Assembly (NCBI RefSeq): GCF_900114645.1
Contig: NZ_FOTR01000002.1
Span: 124,001-188,000, forward strand
From: Gracilibacillus orientalis
GTDB taxonomy: Bacteria > Bacillota > Bacilli > Bacillales > Amphibacillaceae
Direction of reading: 5' to 3'
DNA length: 64,000 nt
Shown one piece after another: positions 17,706 to 26,684 of this stretch (positions within the stretch are counted from its first letter, which is position 1; every line of letters starts with the position of its first letter). A model generated the notes under the pieces. The model saw nothing but the letters and a program-made list of their open reading frames with translations, did no database searches and was not told where the DNA came from. The translations under genes and the position numbers were made by a program.

Positions 17706-18659
17706 CTACATAACACTTTGATTTGAATATCTTTTAAATATGCCATTCGCTAGCAATAATAAGAATATACTGACGACAGAATTAAAAATTCCAATTGCTG
17801 TTCCATACGAAAATTGCCCCAAACCAATTCCATAATTAAGCGCATATAATTCCAACACTTCTGCGTATTCCATCACAAGAGAATTACTTAATAACATTTG
17901 TTTTTCAAAGCCAATCTGGATTAAATGACCGATATTTAAAATTAACACGACTAAGATAGTAGGTCGGATACCTGGTAGTGTAATATGCCAAATCTGCCTA
18001 AACCTACTAGCACCATCGACTTTAGCGGCTTCATAAAGCTGTGGATCTAATCCTGCTATAGCCGCCAAGAAAATGATTGCGTTCCACCCCATCTCTTTCC
18101 ATATATCAGAGATGGTAACAATTGACCAAAACCATTTGCCTTCAGCCATAAATTGATAAGGCTGATCTAATATTCCCATTCCCACTAACAGATCATTGAT
18201 GATTCCTCCATCCGTAGAAAGCATTTTTGTAACAATACCAGCTACAACCACCCACGAAACAAAGTGTGGTAAATAAGTGATCGTCTGCGTTACTCTTTTA
18301 AATAAAGAATGTCGCACTTCGTTAAGTAAAATAGCAAATACAATCGGAATAGTAAATCCAAATAATAGCCCCAGAAAACTCATGGCAAGCGTATTTCGTA
18401 GCGCTAAGAAAAATCGCTCATCTTGGAATAATTGTATGAAATGATAAAAGCCAACCCATTCCTGTTGCCAAAATGGATTTCCAGGTATATAATTCTGAAA
18501 AGCCATTGTCCAACCCCACACAGGTAAGTAATTAAACACGAAAACCCAAGCAACAAATGGTAATGACATGGCATAAAGCATTTTTTGACTTTTAAAAGTT
18601 TTCCATAACAGACTAGACTTTTTTAGTTTTCTTACTTGCTTTTTTTCAGCTACATCCAT
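17706..18659 (-). CDS. Polysaccharide ABC importer permease (LplB type)
   Basis: A 317-residue permease with a basic N-terminus, about six membrane segments and the EAA loop EAAKVDGASRFRQIWHITLP. Motifs such as FNYLPVWGWTMAFQNY are typical of the LplB/YtcQ partner family. GGAGGAGGG stands directly upstream of the ATG. First gene of the operon LplB-LplC-LplA type; the shared operator lies 19 bp upstream. Confidence 0.92.
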   Translation of the reverse strand: MDVAEKKQVRKLKKSSLLWKTFKSQKMLYAMSLPFVAWVFVFNYLPVWGWTMAFQNYIPGNPFWQQEWVGFYHFIQLFQDERFFLALRNTLAMSFLGLLFGFTIPIVFAILLNEVRHSLFKRVTQTITYLPHFVSWVVVAGIVTKMLSTDGGIINDLLVGMGILDQPYQFMAEGKWFWSIVTISDIWKEMGWNAIIFLAAIAGLDPQLYEAAKVDGASRFRQIWHITLPGIRPTILVVLILNIGHLIQIGFEKQMLLSNSLVMEYAEVLELYALNYGIGLGQFSYGTAIGIFNSVVSIFLLLLANGIFKRYSNQSVM

Positions 18660-18677
18660 ATGCCCTCCTCCTTTGTT

Positions 18678-18693
18678 AAGCTAATGTTAACTT
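18678..18693. promoter_or_regulatory. Candidate LacI-family operator before the Lpl-type importer
   Basis: AAGCTAATGTTAACTT matches the shared palindrome AAGTTAACGTTAACTT at 14 of 16 positions; the central CG is changed to TG. AACTTAATGAATAACTT follows directly (18689-18705) and resembles 9702-9717 before the other importer. Confidence 0.5.
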
Positions 18694-18746
18694 AATGAAT
18701 AACTTTATAAAACCCTACAAATTAATAATCATTTCATATAAAAAAT

Positions 18747-18781
18747 AAAGAAAACGCCTCAAAACAGGAAACGCTTTCTTT
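18747..18781 (-). terminator. Terminator after the response regulator gene, containing a cre-like site
   Basis: Arms AAAGAAAACG (18747-18756) and CGCTTTCTTT (18772-18781) pair with one G-U; the minus-strand tail is T-rich. AGGAAACGCTTTCT (18766-18779) fits the cre consensus at 12 of 14 positions and lies about 107 bp upstream of the LplB-type gene, so the same bases may serve both as terminator and CcpA site. Confidence 0.5.
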
Positions 18782-18834
18782 ATGTAATGGAACAGCTTAC
18801 TGAAAATAATTATTTTCGAAAATTAACAAACAGC

Positions 18835-20367
18835 TTATGAATCTTCCTGCCCCATTCTTTTCTTATTTTTACGGTATTCAGATGGGGACATTCCTTCATA
18901 TTTTTTAAACTTACTATGAAAATAATCAGGAGTTGTATATCCTACCATTTTTGCTACTTCATATACTTTAGACCCCTTTAATAATAAACGTTTACTATTT
19001 TTAATTCTTACTTTATCTAAATAGGTTTTAAAATACTCTCCTGTTGTTTCTTTAAATATTTTCCCTAAATAGACTTTGTGATAATGTAATAGTTCTGCCA
19101 TAGTGTCTAATTTAATATTCTTATCATAATTTTTATTGATGAAATGAATCATTCGTTTCACTATTAGACCTGATGTATCAGCATCAATCACAGAGGATAA
19201 TGCTTTTAAATGTTCGAATACAATGGACGTGAGCTGTTTGATGGTATGACTTTGCTGAATGCTTACAATATCAGTAAGCTTGATAGTTATTCTATCTTGA
19301 ACTTCAGGATGTTGAGCTGTTAATTTGTTATTAATATAGGTTAATAACATTGTGATTTGCTGTTTTATTTCCGTTTCTGTATAGGCTGTTTTAGCCAATA
19401 GGACTATAACTTCCATCATAAGTTGCTTGAATGTATTGCAATCACTAATCTCTACTGCATACAATAACTTCTCTTTATAATCGGATAGCTGTTCTACTGA
19501 TTTATCGATGCTACGCTCTTTAATCATCGGAGTATATGGCGTTATCAGGTACTCTTCCTCATAGAAAAAGCTTTCATGTAAATAGGATTCTGCCTGCTGA
19601 TAACAATTAGCCATACTTTCAATTTGTTCAACACGGTTTGATACAGCACCAATAAAAGCAAGGTTTTTCTCTTTTAAACTGTGATATACAGAATAGTATA
19701 CTTTTTCCGTATTACTTCCCGCATGGCTTTCCTTTACCCATATCCCTGCATAACCGTTTCTTATAAATACGATACCTTCTTCTTTAGATACATATTGTTT
19801 AATAGATGCAACTATATCCGCTAAATCTAGTTGTTTTTTATCAAAGAACCTTATTAATAGCATGGCATAGTAGTTCCATTTCATTTCCTCTTGGAAAAAA
19901 TTTCTGACTTCTTTTGATATTTTTTGCTGGATAATCAAATCTATATAACGTTGAAACTGATCATGCTTGTTGTTTATATTATCCTTTCTTTCCACTGCTA
20001 ATTCTGTATGCATCTTTTTTAAGTAATTGATTAGTTCTTCCTCTTCCAACGGCTTTAATAAATAACCTTCTACATTATATTGTATTGCCTGTTTCGCATA
20101 CTGAAATTCAGCATATCCGCTAATTATGAGAAACTTAACCGCTTTATCATGCTCCCGAATCACTTGTATGGTCTCAATGCCAGACCTTTTCGGCATTTTG
20201 ATGTCTATAATGATCAAATCTGGCTGATGCTGTTCATATTTTTCGATTGCTATATAACCGTCAGACGCTGTATCTACTACTTCAAAACCTAATCTCTTCC
20301 AATCTACTAGAGTGATAATTCCTTGTCGTGTACGTCTTTCATCATCTACTATGATTACCTTCCACAA
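18835..20367 (-). CDS. Response regulator with AraC-type output domain (YesN type)
   Basis: A 510-residue regulator. The receiver domain (about 1-120) has the acidic pair DD at 8-9 and the phosphorylated Asp55 in IIIDIKMP. A long middle region follows, and an AraC-type double helix-turn-helix ends the protein (about 405-505, with YTTPDYFHSKFKKYEGMSPS). It overlaps the 3' end of the sensor kinase gene by 26 bp. The pair probably senses extracellular oligosaccharide and activates the neighbouring Lpl-type importer (inference from YesM/YesN-type systems). Confidence 0.93.
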   Translation of the reverse strand: MWKVIIVDDERRTRQGIITLVDWKRLGFEVVDTASDGYIAIEKYEQHQPDLIIIDIKMPKRSGIETIQVIREHDKAVKFLIISGYAEFQYAKQAIQYNVEGYLLKPLEEEELINYLKKMHTELAVERKDNINNKHDQFQRYIDLIIQQKISKEVRNFFQEEMKWNYYAMLLIRFFDKKQLDLADIVASIKQYVSKEEGIVFIRNGYAGIWVKESHAGSNTEKVYYSVYHSLKEKNLAFIGAVSNRVEQIESMANCYQQAESYLHESFFYEEEYLITPYTPMIKERSIDKSVEQLSDYKEKLLYAVEISDCNTFKQLMMEVIVLLAKTAYTETEIKQQITMLLTYINNKLTAQHPEVQDRITIKLTDIVSIQQSHTIKQLTSIVFEHLKALSSVIDADTSGLIVKRMIHFINKNYDKNIKLDTMAELLHYHKVYLGKIFKETTGEYFKTYLDKVRIKNSKRLLLKGSKVYEVAKMVGYTTPDYFHSKFKKYEGMSPSEYRKNKKRMGQEDS

Positions 20368-22171
20368 TTTTATCTCCTCCTAATATGATCGAAAAAGATA
20401 TACTTGTTCCAACACCTTCTTTACTTGTAATCATTAAACCACTACTTTCTCCGTATAATAATTTTAATCTTTGATGGACATTACGAAGCCCTATTCGAAC
20501 ACCAGGTTGCTCCTCTCGCTTATCTAATACTTGATAAATGTTTGTAATTTTCTCCTTACTCATCCCTATTCCATTATCGCTTACCGTTATGATTAGCTGA
20601 TTTCCCATCACCTTTGAAGAGATAATCACTTTTCCACCCATTCTGTTTTGTTCTAATCCATGAATAACACTGTTTTCCACTAAAGGTTGGATAATTAATG
20701 GTGGTATTAATAGTTTTATGGTAGCGGGATCAATATCAAATGAATAATCCAATCTCTCTTCATAGCGAAATTTTTGGATATCTAAATACCATTGTATGAC
20801 TTCTATTTCTCGCTCTAATTCTATGCTTCCCGTACCAACTTCAATATTATTCCGCATTAATTTTCCTAATAGTTTTACTACATTTGCTATTTCTTTTTCA
20901 CCTTTATAGTGAGCTTCCATTCGAATCGATTCTAAACAATTAAATAAAAAATGAGGATTAATTTGAGAGGCCATCATTTTGAATTTAATTTCATTTTGCT
21001 TCCGTTCCAACAAAGACTTCTGATGATTGCTATGTTCCACCGTACGTATTAGCATTTTGGTATTTTGCACCATTTGATCGAGATTGTTGGCTAATTTGCC
21101 GATTTCATCATTTCCGTCTATGACAATACGTGTATTGAAATCTCCTTTAGAAACTCTATCAATTTGACCACCTAACATGATTAATCGACTGGAGAATAAT
21201 TTAGATACAATATATATTAGAATAACAGCAATACAGACTGTTATAGATACTAAAACAGTCCCCATTCGGCCAAATTGATGTGCATTTTTGACAATCTTAT
21301 CATCTTCAATCACAGAAATAATTGACAATGGATTGTCCGTCTCTTGTAGAGGTATAGGTTGGACAAATATCCTTCTATTTTGCTCTGCTTCCTGATCATG
21401 GAAAATACCTGTTTCACCTGCTAGTACATGTTCTTCTTGAATAAAATGGTTTAACTTATGTCCTATTTGTTCCGTGCTATTTGATGCTATAATATTATGT
21501 TGATCATCAACTAGCATCGTTAAAGAAGATTCCTGTGACAAAATAGTTGTTAGCGTTTTCATGTCCAGGTTAATTACAAGCATGCCGTTGGTTTGATAGG
21601 AGGGAAAATCGATTCTACGAACCAAACTAAGGTATTCGTTATCTTTTTTTGTTTCATCTTTGATATATAGCCACTGGATTACGCCTGGGTTCTGCATTGC
21701 AAGCTTGTACCAATCTTTCTCTAGTATATTTGAATCTACCGGGATAATCTCCCAATTATTGATAAGAGTAGGATTATCCATATAAAAACGGATATTAGAA
21801 ATTTCCGACTTGTATATTTTCTGGTACTCTTCGAAGGTGTTATATTGCCAATAATCTGAAATAACTTGATAGGTTGTTTCATAATTATTGTTGACGATGT
21901 CCTCAAGACGATAATCCATCATAATATTATTAGAGATATAAATAGGTACTTTTAATACTTCCAACGACCGCTCCTTTACCCTTTCCATATTAACTTCAGC
22001 TTGTTCCTCGGCTTCATCAATCGCTTGATTTTTTAATTCATTTGTTAAATAGCCTCCAACGATAACAACAGGAATAAAAACAACTAATACAAATGTGATA
22101 AATAATTTATTCCTTACATTTATATTGTTCACAAAACCCTTGATACGTTTAAGAATAATAACCTCCCCCAA
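20342..22171 (-). CDS. Sensor histidine kinase (YesM type)
   Basis: A 609-residue membrane kinase. Membrane segment 1 lies at about residues 22-42, an extracellular dCache-like sensor at 45-300, segment 2 at about 303-324, HAMP at 325-380, the phospho-accepting His407 in QINPHFLFN, and an HATPase_c domain to the end (DNGIGMS, GIGLRNV). The start is odd: the only in-frame standard start is a TTG at 22169-22171 whose codons overlap the GGGGGAGG ribosome binding site. An ATT 5 nt after GGAGG would be the better-spaced start, so the true N-terminus is probably 5-6 residues shorter. Confidence 0.9.
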   Translation of the reverse strand: MGEVIILKRIKGFVNNINVRNKLFITFVLVVFIPVVIVGGYLTNELKNQAIDEAEEQAEVNMERVKERSLEVLKVPIYISNNIMMDYRLEDIVNNNYETTYQVISDYWQYNTFEEYQKIYKSEISNIRFYMDNPTLINNWEIIPVDSNILEKDWYKLAMQNPGVIQWLYIKDETKKDNEYLSLVRRIDFPSYQTNGMLVINLDMKTLTTILSQESSLTMLVDDQHNIIASNSTEQIGHKLNHFIQEEHVLAGETGIFHDQEAEQNRRIFVQPIPLQETDNPLSIISVIEDDKIVKNAHQFGRMGTVLVSITVCIAVILIYIVSKLFSSRLIMLGGQIDRVSKGDFNTRIVIDGNDEIGKLANNLDQMVQNTKMLIRTVEHSNHQKSLLERKQNEIKFKMMASQINPHFLFNCLESIRMEAHYKGEKEIANVVKLLGKLMRNNIEVGTGSIELEREIEVIQWYLDIQKFRYEERLDYSFDIDPATIKLLIPPLIIQPLVENSVIHGLEQNRMGGKVIISSKVMGNQLIITVSDNGIGMSKEKITNIYQVLDKREEQPGVRIGLRNVHQRLKLLYGESSGLMITSKEGVGTSISFSIILGGDKIVEGNHSR

Positions 22172-22302
22172 CTATAAAACTAATCGATAAAGTAAGTCAC
22201 TATACATTCATTATATATTATAAAAACTAATAACATACTACATTTTTTCCATTAAATAGCGATTTCAAATCCTCATGCAATTTCCTATTTTTTAAAACAT
22301 AA

Positions 22303-22336
22303 AGCCGGTAAAAGCATTTAATCTCTTTTACCGGCT
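22303..22336 (-). terminator. Terminator after the ABC exporter gene
   Basis: Perfect 12-bp arms AGCCGGTAAAAG (22303-22314) and CTTTTACCGGCT (22325-22336), 10-nt loop. The minus-strand tail is TTATGTTTTAAAA. It lies about 70 bp beyond the stop at 22406. Confidence 0.8.
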
Positions 22337-22405
22337 AGATTAAACTTCAGATCTTGCGAACGTTCTTCTCATTCGTGTAACAGGCAACAAACAACCTATA
22401 AAGAT

Positions 22406-24199
22406 CTAAACTGCCTCTGAGGCCATTTTGATCTGATAAAATTCTCCTTGTTTCTTCACTAACTCGTCATATGTCCCCATCTCCACACACTGACCATTTT
22501 TCATCACGACAATACGGTCTGCGTCTCGTATCGTAGATAGTCGATGCGCAACAATAAAAGTTGTTTTTCCTTTAATTAATTGATGCATAGCATCTTGAAT
22601 CAATTTCTCTGATACATTATCCAAAGCAGAAGTAGCTTCATCTAAAATAACCATTTGCGGTTTTCGAATAAATGCTCTCGCAATAGCAATCCGCTGTCTT
22701 TGACCTCCTGACATACGGTCACCATGTTCTCCAATTTTTGTTTCCAAACCATCCGGTAATTCATCGATAATATCCTGTAAATTAGCCATTTTAACCGCTT
22801 GCTGTACTTCTTCTTCTGTAACCTCTGCTAAACCATATGTGATATTATCACGAATCGATCCCGAGAAGAGAATTGTATTCTGCGGCACTACCGCTATTTT
22901 TTTCCGGAAACTTCGCATACTCAAATCATCCATAGGTACCTCATCTATTAAAATTCTTCCATTGCTAGGCCGGTAAAACCCTGTTACTAGGTTCAAAATA
23001 GTAGATTTACCTGCTCCAGATTCACCAACAAAAGCAATGGTTTCACCAGGTTTTACATCTAGCTGAAAGTCTGTTAATACATGTTTTTCTGAATCACGAT
23101 ACTTAAAGTAAACACGGTCAAAATCCACTTTACCATCTAATTTTTTCAGCTTTGTTTTCCCTTGGTATTCTTGCGTTTCCTTTGCAAAAAGGATTTCTGA
23201 GATCGAATGAACTGACTCATAGCCTTTTGCTAACTGAGGATAAATATTAATCACTCCAGAGATAGACATTAAAATTTGCGTGAAATACGTCTGATATAAC
23301 ACCACATCCCCAATTGGTATTTTTCCTTGATATGCAAGATACACAGTAAAAAGTAAACATAAGACTTGAAATAGTTGAAATGCCACCCAGTTACTTGCAC
23401 CAAAGAATGCCTCGGTAATATCTAAGCGATAGCCCTTCCCACGAACATTGTGTAATAAAGAATCTACTTTATTAATCTCTACTTTCTCTAATCCATGTGC
23501 TCTTGTTACCGGGATCATTTCTACTGTTTCTGCAACTTGACCTGACATCTCTTCTACTTGTTGCCGAAATTCTCGATTTCGTTTCGTTAACTTCCCACGG
23601 AAAAAATAAACAATTAAAATCGAAATTGGAATCGCAACCAAAAAGAAAGATGTTACTGTCCAACTTCTATTTGCGGTTACCGCAATTGCCACAATCACAT
23701 TCATAATTGCCGGCAAAACGCCCATCATCGTCTGCTTGGACATAATTTCGATCATCTCAACGTCTCGCAACACTTTCGCCTGTAACTTCCCTGACCTTAA
23801 TTCACTATGAAATGAAATGGAGAGATGTTGTAATTTTCGGATTAACGTACTTCTCAAACCAGCCTCTACATGTCGAATAGCCTTACTCATAAAACTAATA
23901 TGTAATATTTGACTAGGTAAATTTTGAATGATGACAATCGTTAATACAATGATATTCATCCATAAATAGCGCACGTCATAAGTACTTGGATCAGATGCAA
24001 AATTGATTAGATTAGCTGTTACAATAGGCAGAATCCAAACAGGTGAATGTTTTAGTAAAAAGAATATAAACGAAACAAATAATTTCAGATAATGACCTCG
24101 ATACATGACATGTAACGTTCGAAACAGTCGACCTTTTATATCTTGTTGTTCTTCAAATCGTTTCTCGAAGTCTAAAGAAATACCATTCTGGTTAGACAC
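22406..24199 (-). CDS. ABC transporter with fused membrane and ATPase domains (exporter fold)
   Basis: A 597-residue half-transporter: six membrane segments (about 35-310) then an ATPase domain with Walker A GESGAGKST, signature SGGQRQR, Walker B MVILDEATSALD and H-loop AHRLST. All catalytic motifs are intact. This is the type-IV exporter fold (MsbA/LmrA-like), not the sugar-importer ATPase. Why it stands inside the mannan locus, divergent from the alpha-galactosidase gene, is unclear; export of a sugar by-product or uptake with an unknown binding protein are both conceivable. Its upstream region carries ACTTAATCCATTAAGT (24233-24248). Confidence 0.9.
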   Translation of the reverse strand: MSNQNGISLDFEKRFEEQQDIKGRLFRTLHVMYRGHYLKLFVSFIFFLLKHSPVWILPIVTANLINFASDPSTYDVRYLWMNIIVLTIVIIQNLPSQILHISFMSKAIRHVEAGLRSTLIRKLQHLSISFHSELRSGKLQAKVLRDVEMIEIMSKQTMMGVLPAIMNVIVAIAVTANRSWTVTSFFLVAIPISILIVYFFRGKLTKRNREFRQQVEEMSGQVAETVEMIPVTRAHGLEKVEINKVDSLLHNVRGKGYRLDITEAFFGASNWVAFQLFQVLCLLFTVYLAYQGKIPIGDVVLYQTYFTQILMSISGVINIYPQLAKGYESVHSISEILFAKETQEYQGKTKLKKLDGKVDFDRVYFKYRDSEKHVLTDFQLDVKPGETIAFVGESGAGKSTILNLVTGFYRPSNGRILIDEVPMDDLSMRSFRKKIAVVPQNTILFSGSIRDNITYGLAEVTEEEVQQAVKMANLQDIIDELPDGLETKIGEHGDRMSGGQRQRIAIARAFIRKPQMVILDEATSALDNVSEKLIQDAMHQLIKGKTTFIVAHRLSTIRDADRIVVMKNGQCVEMGTYDELVKKQGEFYQIKMASEAV

Positions 24200-24343
24200 T
24201 TTATCCCTCCTGTATATTTATATCATTTAATAACTTAATCCATTAAGTAATATACTAAAACTTTTTCCTGTTAATTGTCTAGGTATTTAACTTATTATAT
24301 ATTTATACTTTGACAACACCCTATATGTTTAATATATTTAAGT

Positions 24344-24359
24344 AAGTAAACGTTAACTT
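24344..24359. promoter_or_regulatory. Candidate operator and cre before the alpha-galactosidase gene
   Basis: AAGTAAACGTTAACTT matches the shared palindrome at 15 of 16 positions. The inner part AGTAAACGTTAACT (24345-24358) also fits the cre consensus at 13 of 14 positions. It ends 26 bp before the ATG of the GH36 gene, a position suited to blocking transcription. It may bind the LacI protein, CcpA or both. Confidence 0.6.
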
Positions 24360-24385
24360 TCTATTAACAAAAAGGAGGAATTATA

Positions 24386-26614
24386 ATGCCTATTCAAGTG
24401 AACGAAGAACAATTAGAATTTCATTTGTATAACGACAATGTCAGTTATATATTCCGTGTCTTAGAAAAAAGCCACCAACTTGAACATTTATACTATGGTA
24501 AGCGAATTCATCATCGAAAATCATTTGCTCATTTAATTGAACGGGAAATCCGACCATCCACAAATATGTTTGAAGGTGACCATACATCCTCAATGGAACA
24601 TATTAAACAAGAGTATCCTAGTTACGGATCAACAGACTTCCGGTACCCTGCTCATACTATTTTAAGACAAGACGGCAGTCATATTACCGACTTCACGTAC
24701 GATAGCTTTCGAGTAATCAACGGAAAAAAGCCATTAACTGACTTACCCGCTACCTACGTGGAAAATGAGGATGAAGCAGATACACTTGAAATCGAATTAG
24801 TAGATGACATATTACAATGTCGACTAATTCTCTCATACACCATCTACCAAAACCGAAATGTGATTACACGACATGCTAAATTTATAAATGAAGGACTAGA
24901 AAGCTATTATCTGGATCAGGCAATGAGTATGAATATCGATTTACCTGATGATCAATTTGATATGTTGCATTTACAAGGAGCCTGGGCAAGAGAAGGACAT
25001 GTAGAAACGAAACGATTATCGAAAGGTATTCAATCTATCTATTCAAATCGTGGTGGAAGCAGCCATGTTTTTAATCCTTTCTTTGCATTGAAACGATGGA
25101 ACACTGATGAAAATCAAGGGGAAGTGTATGGTTTTAGCCTTGTCTACAGTGGGAATTTCTTAGCACAAATAGAAGTGGATACATACAACGTGAGCCGAGT
25201 TAACATGGGAATAAACCCCTATCGTTTTAAATGGAAATTAGCAAGTGGTGGAAGTTTCCAAACGCCTGAATGTGTAATGGTTTATTCTGATCAAGGACTG
25301 AATGGCATGAGCCAAACCTTCCACAAGCTATATCGTGAACGTTTAGTCAGAGGGTATTGGCGAGATAAAGTTCGCCCTATTTTAATTAATAATTGGGAAG
25401 CAACTTATTTCGATTTTAATGAAGAAAAAGTATTAAACATTGCCAAAACAGCACAAGAATTAGGCATCGAATTATTTGTCTTAGACGATGGCTGGTTCGG
25501 AAAACGTGATGATGACACAAGTTCACTCGGTGATTGGTTTGAATATGAAGAAAAATTACCCAATGGTATTGATGGTTTGAGTGAAAAAGTAGAAGCGTTA
25601 GATATGCGATTTGGTCTTTGGTTCGAGCCAGAAATGGTATGTAAAGACACCAAACTTTTTGAAAAACACCCTGACTGGATTATTTCTACACCGGAACGCA
25701 GAGCTTCACATGGCCGTAATCAATTTGTATTAGATTTTACTCGCACTGAGGTAGTTGATTATATTTTTGATTTAATGGATAAAATTATTTCTAAATCGAA
25801 TATATCCTATATTAAGTGGGACATGAATCGTCATATTACCGAAGCCTTTTCCCAAAACTTACCCGCCGATCAACAAGGTGAAGTGTTTCACCGCTATATT
25901 TTAGGTGTGTATGATTTATATGAGCGTCTTATCAAGAAATATCCTGAAATCCTCTTTGAATCATGTGCTGGTGGTGGTGCCAGATTCGATCCAGGCATGT
26001 TATATTACGCACCACAAACATGGACAAGTGATGATACCGACGCAGTCGAACGTTTAAAAATTCAATACGGAACATCGATGGTCTATCCGTTAAGTGCGAT
26101 CGGAAGTCACGTTTCTGCCATTCCCAATCACCAAGTCGGGCGTCTTGCTTCGCTTGATACTCGAGCAGCGGTAGCCTATTTTGGTACATTTGGCTATGAG
26201 TTGGATATTACGCAACTTACAGAAGAAGAAAAGCAAAAAGTCAAAGAACAAGTTGCTTTCTTTAAAGAGAAAAGATCCTTAATAAGAGATGGTGAATTCT
26301 ATCGACTATCCAGCCCATTTGAATATAATGAAACAACATGGATGGTGGTAAATGAAGAAAAATCAGAAGCAATCGTTGGTTATTACAAAGTACTAGCAAA
26401 ACCGAATGAGGCATACAATCGGATTAAATTAACTGGACTTGATCCAGAAAAACTGTATGAAATAAATGGAGAAAACTCGTATTATGGCAGTGAACTGATG
26501 AATGTAGGCATTGTCCTTGCTGGCAATTTCATTGATCGTGCTGATGAGTATTGGGGACAGGAACATCCTGGGGATTATCAATCACGATTGTTTATATTAA
26601 AGGCATTGTCATAA
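24386..26614 (+). CDS. GH36 alpha-galactosidase
   Basis: A 742-residue GH36 enzyme of the tetrameric bacterial type (about 730-745 residues). The nucleophile is Asp479 in YIKWDMNRH and the acid/base Asp549 in TSDDTDA. FVLDDGWFG (about 364-372) and CAGGGARFD (about 527-535) are conserved active-site loops. It removes alpha-1,6-galactosyl side groups from galactomannooligosaccharides and raffinose-type sugars. No signal peptide, so cytoplasmic. AAAGGAGG stands 8 nt before the ATG. The only plus-strand gene of the mannan locus, divergent from the ABC exporter gene. Confidence 0.95.
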   Translation: MPIQVNEEQLEFHLYNDNVSYIFRVLEKSHQLEHLYYGKRIHHRKSFAHLIEREIRPSTNMFEGDHTSSMEHIKQEYPSYGSTDFRYPAHTILRQDGSHITDFTYDSFRVINGKKPLTDLPATYVENEDEADTLEIELVDDILQCRLILSYTIYQNRNVITRHAKFINEGLESYYLDQAMSMNIDLPDDQFDMLHLQGAWAREGHVETKRLSKGIQSIYSNRGGSSHVFNPFFALKRWNTDENQGEVYGFSLVYSGNFLAQIEVDTYNVSRVNMGINPYRFKWKLASGGSFQTPECVMVYSDQGLNGMSQTFHKLYRERLVRGYWRDKVRPILINNWEATYFDFNEEKVLNIAKTAQELGIELFVLDDGWFGKRDDDTSSLGDWFEYEEKLPNGIDGLSEKVEALDMRFGLWFEPEMVCKDTKLFEKHPDWIISTPERRASHGRNQFVLDFTRTEVVDYIFDLMDKIISKSNISYIKWDMNRHITEAFSQNLPADQQGEVFHRYILGVYDLYERLIKKYPEILFESCAGGGARFDPGMLYYAPQTWTSDDTDAVERLKIQYGTSMVYPLSAIGSHVSAIPNHQVGRLASLDTRAAVAYFGTFGYELDITQLTEEEKQKVKEQVAFFKEKRSLIRDGEFYRLSSPFEYNETTWMVVNEEKSEAIVGYYKVLAKPNEAYNRIKLTGLDPEKLYEINGENSYYGSELMNVGIVLAGNFIDRADEYWGQEHPGDYQSRLFILKALS

Positions 26615-26633
26615 ATAGAAATTTCAATTATTA

Positions 26634-26684
26634 ACATCATTAAAAAGCTCAGAGATTATTTATCTCTAAGCTTTTTAATGATGT
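26634..26684. terminator. Bidirectional terminator between the GH36 and VanZ-like genes
   Basis: Perfect 16-bp arms ACATCATTAAAAAGCT (26634-26649) and AGCTTTTTAATGATGT (26669-26684), with inner pairing AGAGAT/ATCTCT. It serves two convergent genes. The right arm and part of the loop lie inside the last codons of the VanZ-like gene, whose stop is at 26656-26658. Confidence 0.8.
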
